Assembly: GCA_959022495.1 (NCBI GenBank)
Contig: CAUEYX010000046.1
Span: 1 to 22,355 of the forward strand
Length of the DNA: 22,355 nt
Source: an uncultured Lachnospiraceae bacterium
Lineage (GTDB): Bacteria; Bacillota; Clostridia; Lachnospirales; Lachnospiraceae
Direction: 5' to 3'
Shown here: one piece after another, positions 7,872 through 16,477 of the stretch
Layout of the letters: each line of letters opens with the position of its first letter
Numbering within the stretch: the stretch's first letter is position 1
Position numbers and translations under genes: made by a program
The notes under the pieces: model-generated
What the model saw: only the letters and a program-made list of their open reading frames with translations
Database searches by the model: none
What the model was told of the DNA's origin: nothing

Positions 7872-8885
7872 TTACTCGGGCTTCTCTTTCTCAAGGCCCA
7901 GCTCTTTGCTCAGACTCCTCGTAAGAAGGATATCCTCTGTATTTCCAGTATCGTTTCCTGTTTCTTCCGTAATATGTTTCACCTGTTTTTCCGGAGCGGC
8001 TACGCCCACTTTGGGGACAGCCTTCACATAATAATAGTATTCATCGTCCTCAAACTGGATATTCTCTGTCCGTGAATAATCCACAGAAAAGAAGAGGAAT
8101 TCCAGCACAAATCCCAGCGCGATCCCAAGCGCCGCACTGGCTGCAATGGATACATATGAAATCTGTCCCTCCAGCACCACATTTCCCGCCGCTGCCACAA
8201 TCAGGCTCACAACCGCCCCTGTTGAAGCCGCAATCTTCCATGCGTTGCTGACCGCACGGCTGCGGACCACATTTACCACTAAGATGCCGATCGCGACAGC
8301 CATAATCATCAGCCACATTTCTTTATTTCCGAGCACTTGTTTTGTAAAACTGGTAAAGCCGGCGGCGATTCCCTCCGCGTCCGCACTTTTCAGAGCTGTC
8401 GCAGAGCCTTTTACAAAATCCACCATATAGTATGATATCGCGCCGCATGCAGCCGGGACAATCCACACCGGGGTTCCCATAAGACCGAAAGCAACAGGGA
8501 TGATAAACGGGATCTTCAATCCGAAGGCCAGAGCCGACACAAGGACAAGCCATGCTTTTTTCGGTGTGAACCGGAAGTAGAAAATATACATCAGGAAAAA
8601 GATCACCGCCGAAACAATGGCAATCGGCAGCGACAGCGCGTAAAAGTGCACCAGTATCAGTATTGTCGCCGCTGCTACCATAACTATCATCGGAAGAAAC
8701 GTACAGATCACTGCAAGCCCGATGGTACAGAATACAGAAGACGCCATCTCCATAAATCCGATATTGGAATTAATCAGCCCAAAGAGAAGGACTCCCAGCA
8801 CAAACTGGCTTCCCTTCAGGATATAGATCGAATATGCCGCATACAGCCTCTGCAGTTTTTCTCGCCAGACAAGTAAGGTACTCAT
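7872..8885 (-). CDS. Uncharacterised polytopic membrane protein upstream of cdaA
   Basis: A 337-residue protein that I do not recognise as a named family. It has roughly eight or nine hydrophobic stretches across residues about 20-280 (for example FVLGVLLFGLI, VSAVIFFLMYIFYF, MWLMIMAVAIGILVVNVV). A charged cytosolic-looking tail of about 60 residues follows, containing EDDEYYYYVKAVPKVGVAAP and ending ELGLEKEKPE. No catalytic motif or nucleotide-binding site is visible. ATG 8885 has AGGAG 11 bp upstream and overlaps the preceding gene's stop as ATGA, and cdaA begins 20 bp after its stop. The tight coupling suggests a function related to c-di-AMP synthesis or envelope sensing. A transporter permease is an alternative. 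Confidence 0.75.
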   Translation of the reverse strand: MSTLLVWREKLQRLYAAYSIYILKGSQFVLGVLLFGLINSNIGFMEMASSVFCTIGLAVICTFLPMIVMVAAATILILVHFYALSLPIAIVSAVIFFLMYIFYFRFTPKKAWLVLVSALAFGLKIPFIIPVAFGLMGTPVWIVPAACGAISYYMVDFVKGSATALKSADAEGIAAGFTSFTKQVLGNKEMWLMIMAVAIGILVVNVVRSRAVSNAWKIAASTGAVVSLIVAAAGNVVLEGQISYVSIAASAALGIALGFVLEFLFFSVDYSRTENIQFEDDEYYYYVKAVPKVGVAAPEKQVKHITEETGNDTGNTEDILLTRSLSKELGLEKEKPE

Positions 8886-9286
8886 GATCTGTTTATCTCC
8901 TTTTTCTTATTCATTTTCTCAAGACGTGATATATCCCGCAGGTACTTTTTCACTCTCTGCTTTGCCCGGATATGCTTTTTTGAATAAAAATTCCCCGCTC
9001 CGATCCCATAGATGATCAAAAGCGCAAAATACAGGGCCAGCGCCACGGCTGCCAGGAAAATCAGCCGCATAATCGTAATCCCCTCCAGCAGCGCTTCCCC
9101 AAAACACAAGAAGAGCACTCCTCCCAGGAGGACATATCCTCCCGTAATCCAGATCAGCGTGATCCAGGTGTTCAAGCTGGAATAGTCTTTTTTATAATAA
9201 CTGGTGATTTTCAGGTCCTCTTCTCCATATTCCTTCTCGTAGACAGCGGCCCTGGTCATCAGACGTATTTTCCTCTTATCCAACAT
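8882..9286 (-). CDS. Uncharacterised small membrane protein, first gene of the cdaA operon
   Basis: About 134 residues from ATG 9286 (144 from ATG 9316); not a family I can name. Two hydrophobic segments lie in the middle (WITLIWITGGYVLLGGVLFL and IMRLIFLAAVALALYFALLI). They are flanked by a charged N-terminus (MLDKRKIRLMTRAAVYEKEYG) and a strongly basic C-terminus (KKHIRAKQRVKKYLRDISRL), so both ends are probably cytosolic. AGGAAGG lies upstream of ATG 9286 with a rather long spacer (15 bp), so the start is uncertain. Its stop overlaps the start of the 337-residue membrane protein (ATGA), which points to a paired function. Confidence 0.7.
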   Translation of the reverse strand: MLDKRKIRLMTRAAVYEKEYGEEDLKITSYYKKDYSSLNTWITLIWITGGYVLLGGVLFLCFGEALLEGITIMRLIFLAAVALALYFALLIIYGIGAGNFYSKKHIRAKQRVKKYLRDISRLEKMNKKKEINRS

Positions 9287-9346
9287 AACGCTTTTACACG
9301 TCCTTCCTATGTACATAACTTCTTCTATTTCAGTCCATTATGTTTT

Positions 9347-9376
9347 AGTATATCATACAGTCAGATGCCTTGTCCA
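9347..9376 (-). promoter_or_regulatory. Possible promoter of the cdaA operon
   Basis: On the minus strand, TGGACA (9371-9376) and TATACT (9347-9352) are separated by 18 bp. The region also contains the stop codon of comF. The downstream gene starts about 60 bp further on. The -35 match is imperfect, so readthrough from comF is an alternative. Confidence 0.4.
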
Positions 9377-10023
9377 ATGCTTATAGTTAAAAAGTAGACA
9401 TTTTGGGCTCCCGCTTTTTTCAGCATTTTCGCCGCCTTTTCGACCGTCGCGCCCGTAGTATAAATATCGTCCACAACCAGTACATTGTGGCAGGCCTTCC
9501 ACCTGACTGACACCCCGAAGGCTCCTTTCAGATTTCCAATCCTTCCACCGGGGTCCAGGCATTTCTGCGGCACGGTCTTCTTGACGCGGAACAGAACATC
9601 ATTCCGGCATGGTATCCCTGTAAGAGCTGCCAATTCCCCGGCTATCATCTCCGCTTGATTATATCCCCGCTTCCTTCTCCTTGAAGAATGGAGCGGTATG
9701 GGAATGATTTCCTGTATCCCCCACACTTTTATCTGTCTGCTGTAATATTCGGCGATCTCCTTTGCAAAAATCCTTCCCCAGCTCCTTTTATTTTTGTACT
9801 TGAATCGGTATACCGCTCCGGAGACCGGCTCCCTGTGAAGCCAGAGACCCCGTCCCTGGTCAATAAATGAACCGCGATGCGCGCAGTCCCGGCAGTACTC
9901 CTGCGCCTCATCTTTTAACGGTTTCCCACAGCGCAGGCAGAAAGGCTCCCTGATGTAAATAATTTTCTTCCGGCATGCAGCACAGATTCCTTCAGATGTG
10001 ATCTTCCCGCAAAACGGGCACAC
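9361..10023 (-). CDS. comF: ComF-family phosphoribosyltransferase-like protein
   Basis: At least 220 residues. The N-terminus has ComF-type zinc-binding cysteines (CPFCGK, CAACRK, CLRCGK, CRDC). The C-terminal half has ComF conserved segments (IIPIPLHSSRRRKRGYNQAE) and a PRPP-binding loop VLVVDDIYTTGATVEKA. ComF is required late in DNA uptake for transformation in Bacillus and Haemophilus. The start is doubtful. The only canonical start codon is GTG 10023, directly before the first zinc cysteine and without a ribosome binding site, yet the frame continues upstream as LRKLTCLLLDLLYPPV, which looks like the usual ComF N-terminus. The true start is therefore probably non-canonical and lies between about 10023 and 10110, near or within the recD2 end. 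recD2 stops 74 bp upstream of GTG 10023. Confidence 0.85.
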   Translation of the reverse strand: MCPFCGKITSEGICAACRKKIIYIREPFCLRCGKPLKDEAQEYCRDCAHRGSFIDQGRGLWLHREPVSGAVYRFKYKNKRSWGRIFAKEIAEYYSRQIKVWGIQEIIPIPLHSSRRRKRGYNQAEMIAGELAALTGIPCRNDVLFRVKKTVPQKCLDPGGRIGNLKGAFGVSVRWKACHNVLVVDDIYTTGATVEKAAKMLKKAGAQNVYFLTISIGQGI

Positions 10024-10097
10024 CGGCGGATAAAGAAGATCCAGCAGCAGACAGGTCAGTTTCCGCAGCCCGAACTTTCGCTTCTGTTTTACAGAAT

Positions 10098-12320
10098 TCA
10101 GATGCTGTCCCTGAATTCGCGAATCCGCTCTGACAGGCTTGTATATCTTGCCTGCTCGTTTTTGTTTTGTATCATTTCCTGAAATACTGTATCACTCCCT
10201 ACGATGGTAAGGCATTTTTTTGCCCTCGTCACAGCCGTATATAATAGATTCCGGTTATAGAGAAGCCGCGGTCCCTGGAGAAGCGGAATGATGACCGCCG
10301 GATACTCGCTTCCCTGGGATTTGTGCACTGTAATCGCATAAGCGAGTTCCAGCTCCTCCACCTCATCATATCCATATTTCACCTTCCGACCTTCATCAAA
10401 CTCTACCTCTATGGTCTCTTTGTACTGGCTGATCTCCGTAATTACTCCCATATCCCCGTTGAAAATACCTGTGCCCTTATCTACGGTCAGACCGAATTTT
10501 GTCGTAACTTCCCATTCCAGCTGATAATTATTCTTGATCTGCATCACCTTATCCCCTTCCCGGAACAGGCGGCCGTTGATTTCCTTCTCAGCCTTTTTCG
10601 GGTCCTGTGGATTCAAGTACCGCTGAAAAATCGTGTTCAGCCTCTCCACCCCCAGAAGCCCTTTCCGTGTGGGCGTCATCACCTGGATCTCACTGGGCTG
10701 GGCCCCCACATAACGGGGCAGTTTTTTCTGGATGAGCATAATGGTCACTCCGATAATTGTATCCGCGTCCTGGCGTCGGAGAAAAAAGAAATCCCGGCTC
10801 TTATTATCAAGGATCACCGGCTCCCCCGCATTGATTTTGTGGGCATTTACCACAATATCACTCTCTCCTGCCTGTCGGAAAATCCGCGTCAGGGTTACCA
10901 CAGGAAAGCAGCCGGAAATGATAATATCCTTCAGCACACTTCCGGGACCGACCGACGGCAGCTGATCCACATCCCCCACCAGCACCAGCCTGGTCCCGGG
11001 CACAACCGCGCAGAGCAGGGCATGCATCAGGTTCAGGTCCACCATGGACATTTCATCAATAATGATGACATCTGCTTCCAGAGGATTCTGGCGATTTCTC
11101 ATAAACCCGCCCACGCTGTCTGTTTCCTCCGGATTTACGTTCACTTCCAGCAGGCGGTGAATGGTCTGAGCCTCGTAGCCCGTTGCCTCTGTCATGCGTT
11201 TCGCCGCCCGGCCGGTGGGCGCAGCGAGCAGAAGGCTCATCCCTTCGCTTTCAAAAAAACGAATGATGGTATTTATGGTAGTAGTCTTTCCCGTACCCGG
11301 TCCACCCGTCAGCACAAGGAGCCCATGCTTAATTGACTCGATGACAGCCTTGTGCTGCATCACATCCAGCTCAATCTGTTCTGTTTCTTCCACTTTGCGC
11401 AGCCTGCGCTCCATCAGATCTTCCGGCATCTCACAGTCAATATTCAAGTCATGGAGCATTTTCGCTGTATTCAGCTCCAGATAATAATAGTGGGAAGGAT
11501 AGATCCTGATTCCGTCTTCTCCTTCCTTCATCACGGTCTTTTTCTCAATGCAGAGATCCATCACATGTCTGCTGATGTCCGGAATCTCCACTCCCAGCAG
11601 ATCTCCCGCGCGTCTGATCAACTCCTCCTCCGGAAGGTACACATGGCCTTCTCCGGCAGCCTGCTGAAGGGTATAGAAAAGCCCGCTCTTGATGCGATAA
11701 TCAGAATCTGTATGTATCCCGATGCGGGAGGCAATCTCATCCGCGGTCTTAAAGCCCACCCCTTCAATATTATCCGCGAGCTGATATGGGTTCTCTTCAA
11801 GCACTTTGTATACACGCATGCCATAAAACCGGTATATTTTTGCCGCCAGGCGCGTGGAGATTCCATATTTCTGGAGGTAGATCATCGCCTTGCGCATGTC
11901 CTTTTTCTCTTCCACCTGCTCAGCAATCTCCCGCGCTTTCCGCTCGCTGATCCCTTTGATCTCAGCAAGACGTTCCGGTTCTTCCTCGATAATGCGGAAG
12001 GTATCTTCCTTAAACTTTTTTACGATCCTTCCCGCAAGAGCGGCACCCACGCCCTTAACTGCGCCGGAACCGAGATAGCGCTCGATAGATACCAGGTCTT
12101 CCGGCTCTTTCACCCTATGGGAAGCCACTTTGAGCTGTGTCCCGTATACACTATGGTTCACATATTCTCCTGCCAGCTCCAACAGGTCTCCTTCACTTAT
12201 AAAATTAAAATTACCTACGCAGGTCACTTCTCCGTCATCATTTTCCAGATTAAAAACGGTATAGCCGTTGTCCTCATTCCGAAATACGATATGCCCAACA
12301 TATCCTGTGACTGTCTCCAT
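10098..12320 (-). CDS. recD2: ATP-dependent RecD2-type DNA helicase
   Basis: A 740-residue SF1B helicase, unwinding DNA 5'-3' independently of RecBC. The N-terminus (METVTGYVGHIVFRNEDNGY, OB-like) and helix-hairpin-helix segments (about residues 75-190, e.g. LGSGAVKGVGAALAGRIVKK) mark RecD2 rather than RecD. Walker A is GGPGTGKT (residues 339-346). Walker B is VIIIDEMSMVD, followed by LVLVGDVDQLPSVGPG, and the late motifs are AYAITVHKSQGSEYPAVI and LLYTAVTRAKK. ATG 12320 has AAGGGA 6 bp upstream. It lies between mreB and comF; a hairpin at 12346-12378 separates it from mreB. Confidence 0.95.
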   Translation of the reverse strand: METVTGYVGHIVFRNEDNGYTVFNLENDDGEVTCVGNFNFISEGDLLELAGEYVNHSVYGTQLKVASHRVKEPEDLVSIERYLGSGAVKGVGAALAGRIVKKFKEDTFRIIEEEPERLAEIKGISERKAREIAEQVEEKKDMRKAMIYLQKYGISTRLAAKIYRFYGMRVYKVLEENPYQLADNIEGVGFKTADEIASRIGIHTDSDYRIKSGLFYTLQQAAGEGHVYLPEEELIRRAGDLLGVEIPDISRHVMDLCIEKKTVMKEGEDGIRIYPSHYYYLELNTAKMLHDLNIDCEMPEDLMERRLRKVEETEQIELDVMQHKAVIESIKHGLLVLTGGPGTGKTTTINTIIRFFESEGMSLLLAAPTGRAAKRMTEATGYEAQTIHRLLEVNVNPEETDSVGGFMRNRQNPLEADVIIIDEMSMVDLNLMHALLCAVVPGTRLVLVGDVDQLPSVGPGSVLKDIIISGCFPVVTLTRIFRQAGESDIVVNAHKINAGEPVILDNKSRDFFFLRRQDADTIIGVTIMLIQKKLPRYVGAQPSEIQVMTPTRKGLLGVERLNTIFQRYLNPQDPKKAEKEINGRLFREGDKVMQIKNNYQLEWEVTTKFGLTVDKGTGIFNGDMGVITEISQYKETIEVEFDEGRKVKYGYDEVEELELAYAITVHKSQGSEYPAVIIPLLQGPRLLYNRNLLYTAVTRAKKCLTIVGSDTVFQEMIQNKNEQARYTSLSERIREFRDSI

Positions 12321-12345
12321 TTTCCGTCCCTTCTTTTACAGCAGA

Positions 12346-12378
12346 ACAGGGATGTGCCTTTACTGCCCACATCCCTGT
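12346..12378 (-). terminator. Hairpin between mreB and recD2, possible terminator or attenuator
   Basis: ACAGGGATGTG (12346-12356) pairs perfectly with CACATCCCTGT (12368-12378) around an 11-nt loop. It lies about 40 bp beyond the mreB stop and 26 bp before the recD2 start. On the minus strand the stem is followed by TCTGCTGTAAAAG, with no real U-tract. It may therefore be a weak terminator or an mRNA processing/stability stem. Confidence 0.5.
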
Positions 12379-12416
12379 CGATCACATTCTCAACTCTTTC
12401 TGAGCCCGCTTCTGTC

Positions 12417-13406
12417 TCAGAAATCTTTTCTTCCGCTCATGAACTCCACAAACTGCCCGGTCCCGATCGCAACCACCTTCATCGGATCTTCCGCTGTCAT
12501 GGTATTGATTCCGGTCTTCTCCTCAATCAGCTCCTCCAAGCCCCTGAGCATGGCGCCTCCGCCTGTCAGGACAATCCCCCGGTCAAGGATGTCCGCCGAC
12601 AGCTCCGGCGGTGTCTGTTCAAGCACCGAGATCACTGCTTCCACGATCTGGCTGGTAGCTTCCCTCAAAGCTTCCTCCGTCTCAGACGAAGTCACTGTGA
12701 CAGTCTTTGGCAGACCAGTCACCAGATTCCTTCCCCGGACCTCCATCGTTTCTTCCTCTACAAGAGGATATGTTGTCCCGATCTTGATCTTAATATCTTC
12801 CGCGGTCCGTTCGCCGATCAGAAGATTATGTTTCTTCCGCATATAGCGGACAATCGCCTCGTCAAAATCATCCCCGGCCACCTTGATTGAAGTATTGACC
12901 ACGGTGCCGCCCAGGGAGATCACCGCGATATCCGCCGTACCGCCGCCAATATCTACGATCATATTGCCGCAGGGCTTCGCAATATCAATCCCTGCCCCGA
13001 TCGCCGCCGCCACCGGTTCCTCAATCAAATGGACTTCCCGCGCTCCCGCTGCGAACGTGGCTTCTTCCACTGCCTTCTTCTCAACTTCCGTCACCCCGCT
13101 GGGCACACAGATACTGATGCGCGGCTTCTTAAACGTCCGTTTCCCCAGCGCTTTCTGAACAAAATACTTGATCATCTTCTCGGTCACCGTATAATCCGAG
13201 ATGACTCCCTGCCTGAGCGGCCGTACTGCCACAATATTGCCCGGCGTTCTTCCCAGCATCATCCGGGCTTCCTCGCCGATCGCTTTTATCACATTCGTGT
13301 CCCGGTCAAAGGCGACCACAGAGGGCTCTTTGAGCACAACGCCCTTGCCGCGCACATACACCAGCACACTGGCAGTTCCCAGATCGATCCCGATATCTAC
13401 CGACAT
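12417..13406 (-). CDS. mreB: Rod shape-determining protein, MreB/Mbl family
   Basis: A 329-residue bacterial actin that forms membrane-associated filaments guiding lateral wall synthesis. Actin-fold nucleotide motifs are visible: phosphate 1 DIGIDLGTASVLVYV at the N-terminus, phosphate 2 MIVDIGGGTADIAVISLGG in the middle, and the adenosine motif GIVLTGGGAMLRGL near residue 290. The start ATG 13406 (MSVDIG) is preferred over a TTG two codons upstream because AAGGGAG lies 8 bp before it. No mreC/mreD follow, so it may be the stand-alone Mbl/MreB-like paralogue common in Clostridia; the two cannot be separated here. It has its own promoter and a leader of about 115 nt. Confidence 0.93.
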   Translation of the reverse strand: MSVDIGIDLGTASVLVYVRGKGVVLKEPSVVAFDRDTNVIKAIGEEARMMLGRTPGNIVAVRPLRQGVISDYTVTEKMIKYFVQKALGKRTFKKPRISICVPSGVTEVEKKAVEEATFAAGAREVHLIEEPVAAAIGAGIDIAKPCGNMIVDIGGGTADIAVISLGGTVVNTSIKVAGDDFDEAIVRYMRKKHNLLIGERTAEDIKIKIGTTYPLVEEETMEVRGRNLVTGLPKTVTVTSSETEEALREATSQIVEAVISVLEQTPPELSADILDRGIVLTGGGAMLRGLEELIEEKTGINTMTAEDPMKVVAIGTGQFVEFMSGRKDF

Positions 13407-13493
13407 ATTCAATTCTCCCTTCTAAATCTTCATACTCTTTCCCGTGTATCTCTCTCCCCTGCGGGTTCTCATCTTTTCCATGTAAAACGGAAT

Positions 13494-13519
13494 CAGACAG
13501 CTTCCCTCTCTGCTGTCTG
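13494..13519 (-). promoter_or_regulatory. Hairpin at the 5' end of the mreB leader
   Basis: CAGACAGC (13494-13501) pairs with GCTGTCTG (13512-13519) around a 10-nt loop. It begins within about 10 nt of the predicted transcription start of mreB, so it would form a 5'-terminal stem on the mRNA. A stabilising role is inference; it could also be an operator. Confidence 0.45.
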
Positions 13520-13530
13520 TCCGCATAAAC

Positions 13531-13559
13531 AGTATAATAGACTTTGCAGAAAATGGAAA
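13531..13559 (-). promoter_or_regulatory. Probable promoter of mreB
   Basis: On the minus strand, TTTCCA (13554-13559) and TATACT (13531-13536) are separated by 17 bp. The -10 is good and the -35 moderate. It lies in the uvrA-mreB gap, and no clear terminator is visible after uvrA, so readthrough may also contribute to mreB expression. Confidence 0.55.
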
Positions 13560-13579
13560 GACCTTTTTCATTTTTGCCT

Positions 13580-16423
13580 CTACTTTTTCAACATCGCATC
13601 TATATATTTCCCTGTATAAGATTTTTCATTCCGCGCCACTTCTTCCGGCGTGCCGCTCGCCACCACAGTTCCGCCCTTATCGCCGCCCTCAGGCCCGATA
13701 TCAATGATATAATCTGCCGTCTTAATGACATCCAGGTTGTGTTCAATAACAATCACTGTATTTCCGTCCCCGGACAGCCTCCGCAGAATATCTGTCAATT
13801 TATGCACATCCGCGAAATGCAGTCCTGTTGTCGGTTCGTCAAGAATATATACGGTCCTGCCGGTGCTCCGCTTGCTCAGCTCGCTTGCCAGCTTAATTCT
13901 CTGCGCCTCGCCGCCCGAGAGCTCCGTGGATGGCTGTCCCAATCTGATATAAGAAAGGCCCACGTCATTGAGTGTCTCCATCTTCCTGCGGATACTCGGC
14001 AAATGAGCAAAGAACTCCAGCGCTTCCTCCACCGTCATATTCAGGACATCATAAATTGTTTTCCCCTTGTACTTCACTTCCAGAGTCTCCCGATTGTACC
14101 GCTTACCTCCACAGACCTCACAGGGCACATATACATCCGGAAGGAAATGCATCTCAATCTTTAGGATACCGTCTCCTGCACAGGCCTCACAGCGCCCTCC
14201 TTTGACGTTGAAGCTGAACCTGCCCTTCTTATATCCTCTTGCCTTTGCATCCGGCGTAGCCGCAAACAGGTCGCGGATCAGGTCAAACACACCGGTGTAC
14301 GTGGCCGGATTCGAACGCGGTGTCCTGCCGATCGGAGACTGGTCAATCGCGATCACCTTGTCCACTTGGTCAAGCCCTTCGATCTTCTTATGCTTTCCCG
14401 GAATGGTCCTGGCATGGTTCAAGTCATGGGCCAGCTTCTTGTACAGAATCTCATTGACCAAAGAACTCTTGCCTGAGCCCGATACGCCGGTCACGCAGGT
14501 CATCACCCCAAGCGGAAAGTTTACATTGATATTTTTCAGGTTATTTTCCTGAGCTCCGATCACTTTCAGCCATCCAGCGGGGTGCTTTCTCTCACTGGGT
14601 ACCGGAATCTTGATCTTCCCTGATAAGTATGCCCCTGTGATGGAGTTTTTATTTTTCATGATCTCCTGGGCATTGCCCACGGCGACCACTTCCCCGCCAT
14701 GTTCGCCGGCACCCGGTCCGATATCCACAATGTAATCCGCCTCCAGCATGGTATCCTCATCATGTTCTACTACGATCAGCGTATTCCCAAGGTCTCTGAG
14801 ATGCTTCAGCGTCGCCAGCAGCTTGTCGTTGTCCCTCTGGTGAAGCCCGATACTGGGCTCGTCCAGAATATATGCCACTCCGACCAGACCTGAACCGATC
14901 TGTGTCGCGAGGCGGATTCTCTGTGCCTCGCCTCCCGACAGCGAAGCAGTGGCACGCGCCAGTGTCAGATAGTCAAGACCCACATCCATAAGGAATTTGA
15001 TCCTTGCCTTGATCTCCTTTAATATCTGACCTCCGATCAGCATCTGCGTCTCGCTCAGCGTAAGTTTTTCCAGGAATCCCTGCAGCTTCTCTATGGAAAA
15101 GGCAGTCACTTCCGCGATATTCTTCTCCCCCACAGTCACCGCCAGCGCACCCGGCTTTAATCTCTGGCCGCCGCAGGCCGAGCAGGGGGTAATGTTCATG
15201 AAGGTCTCGTACTCCGCTTTCATCGTCTCTGAGCCTGTCTCGCGGTACCTGCGTTCTACATTTTTAAGAAGTCCCTCAAATGCCACATCATAGACGCCTT
15301 CCCCGCGCTGCCCCTTGTAAAATACTTTCACTGTTTTTCCGTTTGTCCCATGGATCAGGATATCATGGATCTTCTTGGGGTATTTTTCAAATGGCGTGTC
15401 CAGGTCAAAACCATATTCATTACACAGTGCGTCAAGAATGGCTCGTGTAAAGCTGGATTTGTCTGTACAGGACTGCCAGCCAAGCACCGCGATCGCCCCT
15501 TCGTTGATCGACAGAGAAGGGTCCGGTATCATTAATTCTTCTGCAAACTCCATTTTATAACCAAGTCCGAAACACTCCGGGCAGGCACCGAATGGATTAT
15601 TGAAGGAAAAGCTTCTCGGCTCGATTTCCTCAATACTGATCCCACAGTCCGGGCAGGAGAAACTCTGGCTGAAATTCAGCGGCTCCCCGCCAATCACATC
15701 TACGATAAGCAGGCCTTCCGCAAGGTGGAGAACACTCTCCACCGAATCAGTCAGCCTCTTTTCAATCCCAGGTTTCACCACAAGCCGGTCCACGATGATC
15801 TCAATATTATGTTTGATATTTTTATCCAGCGCAATGTCCTCCGACAGCTCATACATACTGCCATCCACTCTCACGCGCACGTAACCGCTTCGTTTCGCGC
15901 GCTCGAACAGTTTCGCGTGCGTTCCCTTGCGTCCTCTCACCACCGGAGCCAGCAGCTGGATTCTCGTCCCCTCTGGCAGCGACATAATATGATCCACCAT
16001 CTGATCCACGGTCTGCTTCACGATTTCACGGCCGCATTTCGGACAGTGCGGAATCCCCACTCTCGCATAAAGAAGGCGGAAATAATCGTAAATCTCCGTC
16101 ACTGTGCCCACTGTAGAACGAGGATTGTGGTTCGTTGACTTCTGGTCGATGGAGATCGCGGGAGACAATCCTTCGATACTCTCCACGTCCGGTTTCTCCA
16201 TCTGTCCCAGGAACTGCCTCGCATAAGAAGACAGTGATTCCATATATCTTCTCTGCCCCTCCGCATAGATTGTGTCAAAGGCAAGAGAGGACTTGCCTGA
16301 ACCACTGAGGCCCGTCAGGACAACCAGTTCATTGCGGGGGATATCCACATCGATATTCTTCAGATTATTTTCATTCGCGCCCCGGATCTTAATATACTTC
16401 CGGGCATCCATCTTTGTTCCCAT
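13580..16423 (-). CDS. uvrA: Excinuclease ABC subunit A
   Basis: A 947-residue tandem ABC ATPase that recognises bulky DNA lesions and loads UvrB in nucleotide-excision repair. First Walker A is GLSGSGKSS (residues 38-46) and the second is GVSGSGKSS near residue 650. The two ABC signatures are SLSGGEAQRI and ELSGGEAQRI, with Walker B motifs AYILDEPSIGLH and VYILDEPTTGLH. The UvrA zinc modules are seen as CPDCG...CPEC (about residues 260-290) and CEAC...CEVC (about 745-775). Length matches the family. ATG 16423 follows AAGGA at a slightly long 14 bp; ATG 16411 is an alternative. It lies 54 bp downstream of uvrB and is almost certainly co-transcribed from the SOS promoter. Confidence 0.97.
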   Translation of the reverse strand: MGTKMDARKYIKIRGANENNLKNIDVDIPRNELVVLTGLSGSGKSSLAFDTIYAEGQRRYMESLSSYARQFLGQMEKPDVESIEGLSPAISIDQKSTNHNPRSTVGTVTEIYDYFRLLYARVGIPHCPKCGREIVKQTVDQMVDHIMSLPEGTRIQLLAPVVRGRKGTHAKLFERAKRSGYVRVRVDGSMYELSEDIALDKNIKHNIEIIVDRLVVKPGIEKRLTDSVESVLHLAEGLLIVDVIGGEPLNFSQSFSCPDCGISIEEIEPRSFSFNNPFGACPECFGLGYKMEFAEELMIPDPSLSINEGAIAVLGWQSCTDKSSFTRAILDALCNEYGFDLDTPFEKYPKKIHDILIHGTNGKTVKVFYKGQRGEGVYDVAFEGLLKNVERRYRETGSETMKAEYETFMNITPCSACGGQRLKPGALAVTVGEKNIAEVTAFSIEKLQGFLEKLTLSETQMLIGGQILKEIKARIKFLMDVGLDYLTLARATASLSGGEAQRIRLATQIGSGLVGVAYILDEPSIGLHQRDNDKLLATLKHLRDLGNTLIVVEHDEDTMLEADYIVDIGPGAGEHGGEVVAVGNAQEIMKNKNSITGAYLSGKIKIPVPSERKHPAGWLKVIGAQENNLKNINVNFPLGVMTCVTGVSGSGKSSLVNEILYKKLAHDLNHARTIPGKHKKIEGLDQVDKVIAIDQSPIGRTPRSNPATYTGVFDLIRDLFAATPDAKARGYKKGRFSFNVKGGRCEACAGDGILKIEMHFLPDVYVPCEVCGGKRYNRETLEVKYKGKTIYDVLNMTVEEALEFFAHLPSIRRKMETLNDVGLSYIRLGQPSTELSGGEAQRIKLASELSKRSTGRTVYILDEPTTGLHFADVHKLTDILRRLSGDGNTVIVIEHNLDVIKTADYIIDIGPEGGDKGGTVVASGTPEEVARNEKSYTGKYIDAMLKK

Positions 16424-16477
16424 GTATGTTTTATTATTCCTTCCTAAGTCTAAATCAACCTGCTTCTATGATAAAAA

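Noticed and set aside
10323..12890. Long plus-strand open frames (10323-11336, 11352-12890)
   Set aside because: They lie fully antisense to recD2 and mreB, show no recognisable domain, and are explained by codon bias of the real genes.
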